DNA of 64,000 bases from Ignavibacteriota bacterium (GTDB lineage: Bacteria; Bacteroidota; Ignavibacteria; Ignavibacteriales; Melioribacteraceae): assembly GCA_016713565.1 (NCBI GenBank), contig JADJOX010000008.1, forward strand, positions 682,001 to 746,000, read 5' to 3'. Both the position numbers and the translations under genes were made by a program. Below, one piece after another: positions 1-8,561 of this stretch. The stretch's first letter is position 1. Every line of letters begins with the position of its first letter. The notes under the pieces were generated by a model, which saw nothing but the letters and a program-made list of their open reading frames with translations, had not been told where the DNA came from and searched no databases.

Positions 1-1251
1 GATACTATAGTCGATGTGTCTTCAAATATTTCATTGGACTATACTCACTCTGCGGCAGTTAATGATTCAACTGTTTTTCTTGCTACGAACTACGGCATTT
101 ATAAAAGGAATAAATTCAGCGATGATTGGCAATCTTCAAATTATGGTTTAAACGCAATTATAATTGAATCATTTAATGTAACTCAAAATATTCTTTGGGC
201 TTACTCATATAATCATGGAATATTTACTTCAATTGATAGAGGTGAAACATGGAATAAATATGATCATAGTATAACCGATCAATGGATATATGCTTTAATT
301 ACAAATGGAACTGATGTTTTAATTGGTACCGAAAATGGAATATATTTAAGTGAGGATGAAGGAAATGAGTGGCAATATGTCAACGAATTTAAAGCCAATT
401 CATTTATTGTTGTTGAAGATAAGATATTTGCTGGTGGATGGGAAGGTTGTCTTTTCTCAACTGATAATGGACTAACATGGAAAACGGATTATTATAATTT
501 TACATATGGCATTCATACAATGGCCTCCATTGGGAGTACTATTTTTATGGCGTCGTACACCGCTGGAATTTATGTTATTAATGATGGCTCCCTAACAATT
601 AGAAACAAAGGCTTAAATGAGAATTCAAGATCAGTAATAAAACTATTAACCGTGGATTCAACAATTTATAATATAACATATGGCGGAGCATTTGTTTCGA
701 CCGATATGGGATTAAATTGGGAAAAAACCGATTTAGATTTCTTTGGTGGTGCAATAAATACGATAACGAATTATAACACTTATTATTTTTTGGGATCTCC
801 AACTGGTATATTTAAATCCAGCGATAAGGGAATAAATTGGGATTATATTGAAGATAGTGAAGAAATCGGTAATGTAACTTCAATTTTAGTCAATAGTGAA
901 AAATTGTATGCAGCAAGTGAAGGGAAACTATGGTATGTAACTTTAAGTGATTTAATTTCTAGTGTACATCAAGAACATAATTTAGGAAATAGATTTAATC
1001 TATCACAGAACTATCCTAATCCGTTTAATCCAACTACTTCAATAAATTATTCAATTCCAAAACGTGGGATTGTAACACTAAAAATATTTGACGTATTGGG
1101 TAGAGAAATGCAAACTTTAGTAAATGAAATAAAAAACAGTGGTAATTATAAAGTTGAATTTGATGCTTCAAACTTTTCGAGCGGAATTTATTTTTATAAG
1201 TTACAAATAGAGAATTCTATTTTAATTAAAAAAATGATTTTATTAAAATAA
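1..1251 (+). CDS. T9SS-sorted BNR/YCF48-like repeat protein (5' end outside window)
   Basis: The frame is open to the first base of the window, so the N-terminus and any signal peptide are missing; the GTG at 16 is only the first possible internal start. The body holds repeated beta-propeller-like units with the BNR signature S-x-D-x-G-x-x-W (SIDRGETW, STDNGLTW, STDMGLNW, SSDKGINW), as in YCF48/sortilin-type propellers. The last ~85 residues are a T9SS type A sorting domain (QNYPNPFNPTTSINYSIP, then FDVLGREMQTLVNE, then SSGIYFYKLQ and KKMILLK), so the mature protein should be exported and attached to, or released from, the cell surface. The specific function is unknown. The domain calls are seen directly; the surface location is inferred from the family. 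Confidence 0.85.
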   Translation, partial: DTIVDVSSNISLDYTHSAAVNDSTVFLATNYGIYKRNKFSDDWQSSNYGLNAIIIESFNVTQNILWAYSYNHGIFTSIDRGETWNKYDHSITDQWIYALITNGTDVLIGTENGIYLSEDEGNEWQYVNEFKANSFIVVEDKIFAGGWEGCLFSTDNGLTWKTDYYNFTYGIHTMASIGSTIFMASYTAGIYVINDGSLTIRNKGLNENSRSVIKLLTVDSTIYNITYGGAFVSTDMGLNWEKTDLDFFGGAINTITNYNTYYFLGSPTGIFKSSDKGINWDYIEDSEEIGNVTSILVNSEKLYAASEGKLWYVTLSDLISSVHQEHNLGNRFNLSQNYPNPFNPTTSINYSIPKRGIVTLKIFDVLGREMQTLVNEIKNSGNYKVEFDASNFSSGIYFYKLQIENSILIKKMILLK

Positions 1252-1370
1252 GTATAAAGATAAACAATAAATCTACTCATACGCGGCCTTTAAATCGGTA
1301 CAAGTTGCAATTCTAAGATTGGGATTTGAACAAAATATAAATTTCAATATATCTGTATTTTCTAAAAAAC

Positions 1371-1436
1371 CTTTACAATAAGTCTCATCGCTAAGCCTAA
1401 CAGTAGGTATCCTCAAACAATCCTTTTCTAAATATC
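1371..1436. repeat. Dispersed intergenic repeat, copy A
   Basis: The first ~43 bases align with 11131-11174 (both start ctttaca and end aggtatcct). The middle and end align with 27101-27170: cgctaagcc followed by an 18-base block aacaatccttttctaaat that is shared exactly. It lies in non-coding DNA 120 bp after a stop codon. Function is unknown. Confidence 0.45.
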
Positions 1437-1503
1437 ATGGCAAGGCACCCTAGTCTCTTAAAATCTCAAATCGAATATTTAAAAAAATAAATAACTAATT
1501 CAT

Positions 1504-1555
1504 AAAGACCAGTTCTGAAGGGAATAATTTCTCTTTGGAGCTGGTCTTTTTCATT
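1504..1555 (+). terminator. Rho-independent terminator-like hairpin
   Basis: AAAGACCAG (1504-1512) pairs with CTGGTCTTT (1541-1549), and the stem can extend inward by two or three more pairs including one G-T. A T-rich stretch follows. The A-run before the stem would let it also work on the minus strand. It lies 250 bp beyond the first gene. Confidence 0.6.
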
Positions 1556-1956
1556 TTAAAACCATTTCCCAACAGAACAAAAGACTATAATTTATTATTT
1601 TTCTAAACCTGCTGATAAAACCGCAAAAGATTCTCATTTGCATGAAAGTTACTAGATTTTAATGATCTTATTTCTCTTGTGGAGTAATTTTATAATAAAC
1701 AAACCGATGAAGAAAAGAATATTTTTCCTCTGCAGCTAATATTCTTTCTGGGTAAAAAAGAATAGTGGTTAATTTAAGAAAATGTAAATATAGTAAATAA
1801 TGGCTTTCCAGATTTCCTTAGTTAGAATTAAAAAAATTGAGATAAAGAGAAAATCTTTCATGTTTCCGGCGCGCCGGATAAAATTTGTATTTCCACCACT
1901 AAATCTATTATCCTTCTTCGAAAATATATTCCTGAAATTTTTAAAGTCATCATATC

Positions 1957-2220
1957 ATGAAAATATTATATACACAATTATTTCAACGTTCATTTCAAAT
2001 CGAACTATTAACCAACTAATCACTATCAAAAACAAAAAAGGAGCATTACTATGTTAATGGCAATATTGTTAGCAATAATGTTAATGCTGAGTGTAATTGC
2101 AAAAAAGTAAACAAACACCATCTTGTGGATAAAACATTTGGTCTACTTGAAGAAGCACTTACCAACAAAATATCATCCTTATTAACTTTAAAGATTTGGA
2201 GATTCTCTTTACCGACTTAA
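1957..2220 (+). pseudogene. Possible decayed small ORF, unrecognised
   Basis: Starting at ATG 1957 there is an 88-codon frame with a single in-frame TAA at 2017-2019. After the stop it continues for 66 codons with amino-acid usage that looks coding (a CNCKKVNKHH segment, then a leucine-rich amphipathic part) and ends at TAA 2218. I do not recognise the protein. It could be a chance frame; the case rests only on length and composition. Confidence 0.25.
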
Positions 2221-2309
2221 CAGCAATAAAGTTCTTAAAGACTTGTTATTGGTAGAAAAAATATTGAATTTTGATTGAATATTTTTCGATGTAATTTATT
2301 TAATTATAA

Positions 2310-4361
2310 ATGCGAATTAAAATTATGAAGAAATACTTATTTTCAATTATGTTTGTTGTATCAACCCTTACTGGACAAATCAGCAGTGTAAAATTAAGCG
2401 ATGGTAGTTCAAAAAATAATGTAACAGATATTGTTGTTGTTTTCAAAATGCACGTTGATATTGGATATACAAATTGGGCTGAAGGAGTTTTACAAAAATA
2501 TACCAATGAACTTTTAGATAAAACTATAAAATCAATTGAAGAGACTTCAAGATTACCAAAATCAGAACAGTTTGTTTGGACAATTCCAAGTTGGCCGCTT
2601 AAATATATGTTGGAAAACAGCACCACAGACAGAAAAGAACGACTTGAAAAAGCAATTAAAGAATTGCGCATAATTCCACATGCTTTGCCAGCAACAATTG
2701 AAACGGAAGCCAGTGACTTGGAGACGCTTGTAAGAGGTCTTTCATTCTCTTCAAAAATTAATAAATCGTTCGGATTACCAGAAGCACGAGATGCTAAACT
2801 AACTGATGTGCCCAGTCATTCAAGAGTATTACCAACATTGCTTAAAAATGCAGGAATTGATTTTCTGCATATCGGATGTAATCCAGGTTCTGCTTCGCCA
2901 AAAGTTCCAACTTTATTTTGGTGGCAAGGACCAGACAGCTCAAAATTATTAACGTTATATTGGGCTGAATATTATGGCTCGGGAATTTTACCACCACCTA
3001 ATTGGCCGTATAAAACATGGCTCGCAATGATTCATACTCATGAAAATACTGGAGCTCCTAATCCAAAAGAAGTTGGAGAATTATTGCGATTTGCAAAAGA
3101 GAAAATGCCGAATGTAAATATTAAAATAGGCAGACTTTCAGATTTCTACGACCTATTGATGAAAGAGAAACCGAATCTCCCGGTTATAACTGAAGATATG
3201 CCGGATACATGGATTCATGGATATTTGTCCTTACCAAGAGAAACCAAATTAAGTAAATTTTTTCAGCGTGAAACCTATAACACAGAAATATTAAATTCTC
3301 AATTGAAATTATGGGATATTGAAAATACCGATATAACAAAATATATTGATGATGCGGTTGAAAATATGATTTTATATGATGAACATACTTTTGGTGCCGC
3401 AATGTCGCATGGGAACCAACAAAATTGGGCATTTAATGAAGAATTCAAAATTAATAAATCGCTGGGAAATTATGACTACATTGAAGGAACATGGACGGAA
3501 AAAAGCGAACCGCATAAAAACTACAGAAAAATTATTTCACTTATTATGAAACATCAACTTAATTGTCTTGCGGCTTCAGTTAAAACTAACGGGAAAAGAG
3601 TTGTTGTGTATAATCCTTTACCTTGGAAAAGAAGTGGACGAGTTGAATTTTTTGCTGGAGTTTATAAAAAGTCTTTTAGTGTTTATGGTTTAAAGGACTT
3701 ATCAAATGATAAAATTATTCCTGTTTATGAAGATTATAATTTAATTTCATTTGACGCCGATTCAATACCGCCAATGGGGTACAAAACTTATATACCAATT
3801 TTAGAACCCCTCACTTTTAATTCTAAGCTTAAACTTGATGAAAAAAATAATTCATTAGAAAATCGGTATTATTCCATAAAAATAAATATTATAAATGGTG
3901 CACTTATTTCAGTTTATGATAAAACGAATAATAAAGAATTAGTTAATCAAAATTACCCCGAAGGATTTGGGCAGTACATAATTGAAATTCCGGGTAAAAA
4001 TACTATTGATAAATATAATAAAGCTTATGTAAAACCAGGAGCAGAAAATTGGGCAAATGATGAGATGATAAGATCAAATGTTCCGTTTAATGAAGATATA
4101 ATTTATAAAGGTGAATGCGAAAAAGTAGTTTATAAAAATATGGGAAATGCTATTCGTGCAACAGTTATTGGCAAAGTTAATAATTCTGAATTACAAAAAT
4201 ATTATGTGACTTATACTCTATATGAAAACCAGCCTTACGTTGAGATAAATTGGGGAGTTGATGGAAAGAAACCAAATCCGTTGCCTGAAGCCGGTTGGTT
4301 ATCTTTTCCATTTAATATTGAAAACCTGAATATAGACTTTATAGAACAGGGGTATTGTTGA
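2310..4361 (+). CDS. GH38-like (DUF5054-type) glycosidase, N-terminal part, frameshifted
   Basis: The first ~680 residues of an exported enzyme related to glycoside hydrolase family 38 alpha-mannosidases. After a signal peptide (best read from the second ATG at 2325, giving KKYLFSIMFVVSTLTGQ) comes the family's metal-binding block HVDIGYT (His and Asp ligands), then WTIPSWPLKYM and a WWQGPDSSKLLTLYW block. The reading frame stops at 4361 because of one extra G in a GGGG run near 4349; dropping it gives EQGIVDP and joins directly to the next frame. Full length would be about 895 residues, usual for this family. Expected substrates are alpha-linked glycans in the periplasm or outside the cell. 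The SGNH esterase follows within 20 bp of the rejoined gene, which suggests one operon. Whether the frameshift is real or a sequencing error cannot be decided here. Confidence 0.75.
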   Translation: MRIKIMKKYLFSIMFVVSTLTGQISSVKLSDGSSKNNVTDIVVVFKMHVDIGYTNWAEGVLQKYTNELLDKTIKSIEETSRLPKSEQFVWTIPSWPLKYMLENSTTDRKERLEKAIKELRIIPHALPATIETEASDLETLVRGLSFSSKINKSFGLPEARDAKLTDVPSHSRVLPTLLKNAGIDFLHIGCNPGSASPKVPTLFWWQGPDSSKLLTLYWAEYYGSGILPPPNWPYKTWLAMIHTHENTGAPNPKEVGELLRFAKEKMPNVNIKIGRLSDFYDLLMKEKPNLPVITEDMPDTWIHGYLSLPRETKLSKFFQRETYNTEILNSQLKLWDIENTDITKYIDDAVENMILYDEHTFGAAMSHGNQQNWAFNEEFKINKSLGNYDYIEGTWTEKSEPHKNYRKIISLIMKHQLNCLAASVKTNGKRVVVYNPLPWKRSGRVEFFAGVYKKSFSVYGLKDLSNDKIIPVYEDYNLISFDADSIPPMGYKTYIPILEPLTFNSKLKLDEKNNSLENRYYSIKINIINGALISVYDKTNNKELVNQNYPEGFGQYIIEIPGKNTIDKYNKAYVKPGAENWANDEMIRSNVPFNEDIIYKGECEKVVYKNMGNAIRATVIGKVNNSELQKYYVTYTLYENQPYVEINWGVDGKKPNPLPEAGWLSFPFNIENLNIDFIEQGYC

Positions 4362-4362
4362 T

Positions 4363-5010
4363 CCTCAAAGAGAACTTATTGAACAATCAAATCAAGATTA
4401 TTATTTCATAAATACTTCTATGACAATGTTTGATAAATCTAAATTCGGCGTTGTCTTAAATAGTCCATCTTCTCCAGGTATCAGTATTGATAGTAAAGGA
4501 CTTTTCAAGTTTTCAAAGAAAAAAGAATTGACTAATGGAAATGTTTTTGTGAATTTGTACAATAACCAATGGGGAACTAATTTCACTGAGTGGATTGAGG
4601 GATCGTTTTCTTCCAAACTCTATATATGGAGCTATAACGAATATGATCCGGAAAATAATTTTATTTCATTTTCTGAAGAAACCCGGGTTCCTTTAAAAGG
4701 CGTATATTTTGATGGAGAAGAAGGCTCAAAACCGATAATTCAGAACGGAATTGAGTTAAATAGAAAAGGCATTTTATTAACTTCATTAAAACAAGATACC
4801 GATAAGAAAAACATGTTGATTAGATTATGGGAACAAGCTGGTAAAGATGGATTGTGTACAGTTACATTACCCAAAAATTCAAAATTTGATAAAGCGTATT
4901 TATGTAATTTACGTGAAGAAGTTATTGACGATTTTGGTATAGATATTGTTGAAAATGAGTTTAGTTTTAATATAAAAGCAAATCAACCATTAACTTTTTT
5001 ATTAAAGTAA
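4363..5010 (+). CDS. GH38-like glycosidase, C-terminal part of the frameshifted gene
   Basis: Continuation of the preceding gene in the +1 frame. The frame is already coding before the ATG at 4420 (residues PQRELIEQSNQDYYFINTS), so 4420 is not a real start. This part is the all-beta C-terminal domain typical of GH38-like enzymes; it has no catalytic residues of its own and would not work alone. Treat it with 2310-4361 as one gene. Its stop at 5010 is 19 bp before the SGNH hydrolase start. Confidence 0.7.
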   Translation, partial: PQRELIEQSNQDYYFINTSMTMFDKSKFGVVLNSPSSPGISIDSKGLFKFSKKKELTNGNVFVNLYNNQWGTNFTEWIEGSFSSKLYIWSYNEYDPENNFISFSEETRVPLKGVYFDGEEGSKPIIQNGIELNRKGILLTSLKQDTDKKNMLIRLWEQAGKDGLCTVTLPKNSKFDKAYLCNLREEVIDDFGIDIVENEFSFNIKANQPLTFLLK

Positions 5011-5029
5011 TATTTTTTTAGAATATTTT

Positions 5030-5947
5030 ATGCGATTTATAATATTTGTTTTACTTGGATTACAAATTCCTTGTACCGCGCAGCCTTATTCATTATCTAA
5101 TGACGTTAAACGAATTGTTTTTTTAGGAAATAGTATAACATATTCGGGAAAATATATTTCATATATAGATGCTTACTTTTCAATTCTTTATCCTGAAAAA
5201 CATTTTGAATTTATCAATCTTGGATTACCAAGTGAAACTGTCTCAGGATTATCGGAACCTAATCATGCTGATGGAAAATTTGCGCGTCCAGATTTACATG
5301 AACGATTAGAAAGGCTTCTAGTAAAAATAAAACCCGATTTGGTTTTAGCTTGTTATGGAATGAATGATGGTATTTATATGCCATTTGATGAAGATCGTTT
5401 TCATAAATATAAAGAAGGGATGGGTTGGTTACATGATCAAATATTAAAATCGGGTACATCTTTATTGCTTATAACTCCCCCTGTATTTGATGAGCGAAAA
5501 GGAAAAGCATATTCAAACGTTCTTGATATTTATTCAGATTGGCTTATAAGTTGCCGTTATACTTCACACTGGGAAGTTATAGATATTCATTGGCCAATGA
5601 AAAAATATTTAGAAGAGCAACGCCTTACAGATTCATTATTCTTATTTGCTGATGATGGAATCCATCCAAATGAAATTGGTCATTTTATCATAACCAAACA
5701 AATTCTTTTATATTTAGGAGAGACAGAATTTGCAAATGCAAAGGACATCAAAAATGCCTTATCAAATTATGAAAATGGTGATGCTATTTTAAATCTAATC
5801 GAGAAACGGCAAAAGATAGTTAAAGACGCTTGGCTTACCTTTATTGGTCACAAAAGACCAGGTATGGAAGTTGGATTACCTATAACTGAAGCTAATACTC
5901 AATGTGTTGAAATTAATAAACAGATACAGGCATTATTAAAGCAATAA
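5030..5947 (+). CDS. Exported SGNH/GDSL-type hydrolase
   Basis: 305 residues with a signal peptide (MRFIIFVLLGLQIPCTAQ) and the SGNH blocks in order: block I FLGNSITYSG with the nucleophile at Ser35, block III GMNDG (Asn of the oxyanion hole), block V DGIHPNEIGH carrying the Asp-His pair. Members hydrolyse ester bonds, often acetyl groups on carbohydrates. Its position 19 bp behind a GH38-like glycosidase suggests it de-esterifies the same exported glycan. The Gly-Asn-Ser form of block I is common in the carbohydrate-esterase branch. Substrate is inferred from context only. Confidence 0.85.
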   Translation: MRFIIFVLLGLQIPCTAQPYSLSNDVKRIVFLGNSITYSGKYISYIDAYFSILYPEKHFEFINLGLPSETVSGLSEPNHADGKFARPDLHERLERLLVKIKPDLVLACYGMNDGIYMPFDEDRFHKYKEGMGWLHDQILKSGTSLLLITPPVFDERKGKAYSNVLDIYSDWLISCRYTSHWEVIDIHWPMKKYLEEQRLTDSLFLFADDGIHPNEIGHFIITKQILLYLGETEFANAKDIKNALSNYENGDAILNLIEKRQKIVKDAWLTFIGHKRPGMEVGLPITEANTQCVEINKQIQALLKQ

Positions 5948-6329
5948 CAAAACTCTTAATTTTCTTCGCCTTAATCTACTTGTTACAAATTACTTTTATT
6001 TTAGTTTAAGTGATTTACTGCTAGTTCTTTATTCAAGAATACAAATAATCACAAATAAGCCATTCTTGAAATTTTATTTATTTAAAATTTATGCATAATT
6101 CCAATGTCTGCAATCATGAATGGAAAAAAGAAAATTCCAAAAAAGTATCTTATTGAATTAATTTAAAAAATGAAGAAATATTTTTTATCCTGGGATTTAG
6201 ACGAAAATATTGAACGTTGTATTGGATATTAGGATATAAAATATAGAGATTGAGCTTGTTTAGATTTAATTGATAATTTTACTAATTTGGTTAGTAATTT
6301 TTTATAATACTTTTTATCAATATTACTGT
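5948..6329. other. Intergenic gap, nothing recognised
   Basis: AT-rich with scattered short frames. No hairpin with a T-tract, RNA gene or coding remnant that I can support. Confidence 0.4.
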
Positions 6330-6811
6330 ATGAAATCTGAAATTGTCTCTCAATACAACGCTGCATTAAAAATGCTTTTTAGTACAATAGAATTGTGTCC
6401 TGATAAATTATGGATAGACGAAGAATATGAAAATTCATTTTGGCGGATTGTTTATCATACGCTTTTTTATACTTCTTTATATTTATCAAAAAATCCTCAA
6501 AGTTTTACAACATGGTCAAAGCATAAAGAAAACTATAATTGCTTGGGAAATTTTACTTATGATAATAAACCGATTGTCATTAATGAAATTTATTCAAAAG
6601 AAATTTTGACTGAATATCTAAAAGCAATATTAGAAAAGGTTGAAATATCAATCAGCGAAATGGAAGAAAATAAAATAAGTGAATTTAATTGGATTCCGGG
6701 AATGAGTTAAATCGTCATTTATATAACATTAGACATATCCAACATCATACTGGACAACTAGTTGAAAGATTACACTGTAACAAAGTCAAAGGTATTAAGT
6801 GGATAGGGTAA
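6330..6811 (+). pseudogene. DinB/YfiT-like putative metal-dependent protein, frameshifted near its end
   Basis: Starts best at ATG 6330 (MKSEIVSQYNAALKMLF); the longer frame from 6270 adds an unlikely hydrophobic leader. The four-helix DinB fold is suggested by FWRIVYHTLFYTSLYL, which carries the first His ligand, and WSKHKENY. The frame stops at 6710, but another frame continues immediately with ELNRHLYNIRHIQHHTGQLVERL to TAA 6809-6811. That block is the conserved DinB C-terminus with the remaining His ligands. Restoring one frame gives ~160 residues, normal for the family. Roles in this family include thiol-dependent transferases and detoxification; none can be assigned here. Confidence 0.7.
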
Positions 6812-6841
6812 AAGATTAAAAGAAAATACAGGAGATAGATA

Positions 6842-7282
6842 ATGAAAAATCATCTTGAAACAGCAATAGAAAAATTTGATAATGGGTTTAATTGTTCGCA
6901 ATCTGTTTTGTTTTCGTTTTGTGAAGAATTGAAAATTGAAAAAGATATAGCCTTAAAAATAGCATGCGGTTTTGGCGGGGGAATGGGAAGAAAAGGGGAA
7001 GTTTGCGGAACGGTTACAGGAGGCATAATGGCTATGGGATTGAAGTATGGAAATGATTCAAATGGAGGAATTGAAAAAATTGAACTTACGCGTTTAAAGA
7101 CTAGAGAGCTAATGGATAACTTTACAAAAATTCATGGTACATATCTTTGTAGAAAATTATTAGATGATAATGATTTAAATACGGAAGTTGGAAAGAATAA
7201 ATTCAAAGAACTAGATTTAAAGAATAAAGTATGCAAACAATGTATGTCAACTGTTATTAATTATCTTGAAGAAATAATTTGA
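6842..7282 (+). CDS. C_GCAxxG_C_C family redox-type protein
   Basis: 146 residues with the family's spaced cysteines: FNCSQSVLFSFCEE, then the glycine-rich ACGFGGGMGRKGEVCGTVTGG, then YLCRKL and KVCKQCM near the C-terminus. Such proteins are cytosolic and thought to be redox-active or metal-binding, and are often found beside electron-transfer or metal genes; no activity is established. The start is supported by GGAG 9 bp upstream (caggagatagataatg). It sits 30 bp after the DinB-like gene. Confidence 0.85.
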   Translation: MKNHLETAIEKFDNGFNCSQSVLFSFCEELKIEKDIALKIACGFGGGMGRKGEVCGTVTGGIMAMGLKYGNDSNGGIEKIELTRLKTRELMDNFTKIHGTYLCRKLLDDNDLNTEVGKNKFKELDLKNKVCKQCMSTVINYLEEII

Positions 7283-7469
7283 AAAAAGTGTTAATAAATT
7301 GACTAACCACTTCTGTTCCAGCGTAAGCAATAAGATAATAACTAAATACTAATCAGAATCAGTGTAATTCTTCATTTAATTTTATTAAATAAAATAAATT
7401 AAGATAGAGATTTAACATATTGTAGTTTCTTATAATATTTTTTATTTGAAAAATTTGCAATATTAAAGT

Positions 7470-7487
7470 TTGTCAAATTCTTGACAG
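7470..7487. promoter_or_regulatory. Operator-like inverted repeat TGTCAA-N4-TTGACA, site 1
   Basis: TGTCAA (7471-7476), ATTC, TTGACA (7481-7486), 66 bp upstream of the ATG at 7553. The same element, with the same following G and a nearby TTGCAA, recurs at 8317-8334. Spacing and symmetry fit a dimeric helix-turn-helix regulator; the right half also matches a -35 TTGACA. Confidence 0.45.
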
Positions 7488-7552
7488 TCTAGCCTAGTTT
7501 AACTCCTTAATTTTGATTAAGAAATTTAATTAACCAAATAAGGAGTAAAGAC

Positions 7553-8009
7553 ATGAAAAACAATTCTCAATCAAATCTGCTTTAATAGCCGGCGCATTTG
7601 CAACAACTGCTATGACAATATTTACTTATATGGCACCGCTAATGGGCTTTGAAATGAATATTCCCCAAATGTTGGCAAAGACTATGGGCACGCCAATTAT
7701 TTTTGGATGGATTGCACATTTTATGGTAGGCGAAATTCTTGCAATAAATTTCGGCGCAATATTTATTAGTGCATTAAATAAAAAACCAAATTTAAAACCG
7801 GTGCATTATTCGGCTTAATACCTTGGTTTATTGCTCAAATAATGGTAATGCCAATGATGAGTTTAATGAGCGGTGGAAGTTATTCTGATGGATTATTTTC
7901 CGAATCAATAATGGTTGCAATGGCAAGTTTAATTGGACATATAATTTATGGAGGAGTGTTAGGAAAAATTTACAAACCTGAAAGTGTTGTTGTTAATGTA
8001 ACCGCTTAA
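7553..8009 (+). pseudogene. Multi-pass membrane protein broken by two frameshifts
   Basis: ATG 7553 has a clear AGGAGT Shine-Dalgarno. The coding sense runs in three successive frames: MKNNSQ, then KSALIAGAFATTAMTIFTYM...FISALNKKPNLK (7577-~7795), then TGALFGLIPWFIAQIMVMP...KPESVVVNVTA ending at TAA 8007-8009. Joined, it is a ~150-residue protein with four hydrophobic helices and conserved-looking Met-rich loops. I do not recognise a named family. The two -1 shifts fall near 7575 and 7795, next to short A runs. An operator-like element lies just upstream. Confidence 0.6.
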
Positions 8010-8020
8010 GTGGAGTTGAA

Positions 8021-8278
8021 ATGAAAATAAATAATAATCAAAAGAAAACGCTAATTGTTTGGCTGATAATTACAACAGCAGCCTTAATTATATGGATTGG
8101 TTTCGGCGGTGAAATTTTTACAAAAACACAAATAATGATTGAAAAACAAGACGAACTAATGGGAACGTCAATTAAAGATTGGAAAAATCAATTTGTGTTG
8201 GGATTAGATTATACAACCGGATTTATTGGAATATTATCAGCAATTATCATCACAATTTTATGGAAGCAAAGGAAATAA
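8021..8278 (+). CDS. Small two-helix membrane protein, unrecognised
   Basis: 85 residues. Hydrophobic segments at about 11-29 (LIVWLIITTAALIIWIGFG) and 59-80 (TTGFIGILSAIIITILW) flank a polar loop, and a basic KQRK end suggests a cytoplasmic C-terminus. A GGAG stands 7 bp upstream of the ATG and the gene follows the broken membrane gene by 11 bp, so the two were probably co-transcribed. No function can be given. Confidence 0.6.
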   Translation: MKINNNQKKTLIVWLIITTAALIIWIGFGGEIFTKTQIMIEKQDELMGTSIKDWKNQFVLGLDYTTGFIGILSAIIITILWKQRK

Positions 8279-8316
8279 TAGCAGTTTAAATATTTGATAG
8301 AAATCAATTTTGCAAA

Positions 8317-8334
8317 CTGTCAAAATCTTGACAG
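8317..8334. promoter_or_regulatory. Operator-like inverted repeat CTGTCAA-N4-TTGACAG, site 2
   Basis: Seven-base arms (8317-8323 and 8328-8334) around AATC, the second copy of the element at 7470-7487. It is followed 8 bp later by a perfect 14-bp palindrome, ATGTACTAGTACAT (8342-8355). Both stand upstream of the YceI gene and of the short remnant before it. Confidence 0.5.
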
Positions 8335-8376
8335 ACTATAAATGTACTAGTACATAAATTATCGTCAACAAAATAA

Positions 8377-8535
8377 AATTTTTGTAACAGTCAAAGGAAT
8401 TGCAAAAAAGCCTCATTAGTCAAATTAGTGGCAATTTTAGCAGAAAAAACATTTTCAAATTATATGGGAAGATTAGCGAAACCGGAAATTGATTTTCCAA
8501 AAGCAGAACCATTATCAGAAACAAAAGCAGCTTAA
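8377..8535 (+). pseudogene. C-terminal remnant of an unidentified protein
   Basis: An open frame without a usable start reads to TAA 8533-8535 and ends LVAILAEKTFSNYMGRLAKP followed by a short acidic/proline tail. Composition looks coding and the frame ends 26 bp before the YceI start, where an upstream operon member would be expected. Either the gene has lost its 5' part or its start is hidden by an indel near 8400 (a run of six A). Family not recognised. Confidence 0.4.
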
Positions 8536-8561
8536 ATTATAAATTAAAGGAGAAAATTAAA

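Larger units (their letters stand above)
1252..1956. other. Long non-coding gap
   Basis: Contains the dispersed repeat and the hairpin listed separately, plus a perfect 14-bp GC palindrome (TCCGGCGCGCCGGA, 1865-1878) that stands out in AT-rich DNA. A possible 85-codon frame at 1800-2057 has no family resemblance, no signal and no good start, and I do not accept it as a gene. Confidence 0.5.

Noticed and set aside
1800..2057. 85-codon frame in the first gap
   Set aside because: No signal, no family features, no Shine-Dalgarno, and composition fits translated AT-rich spacer.
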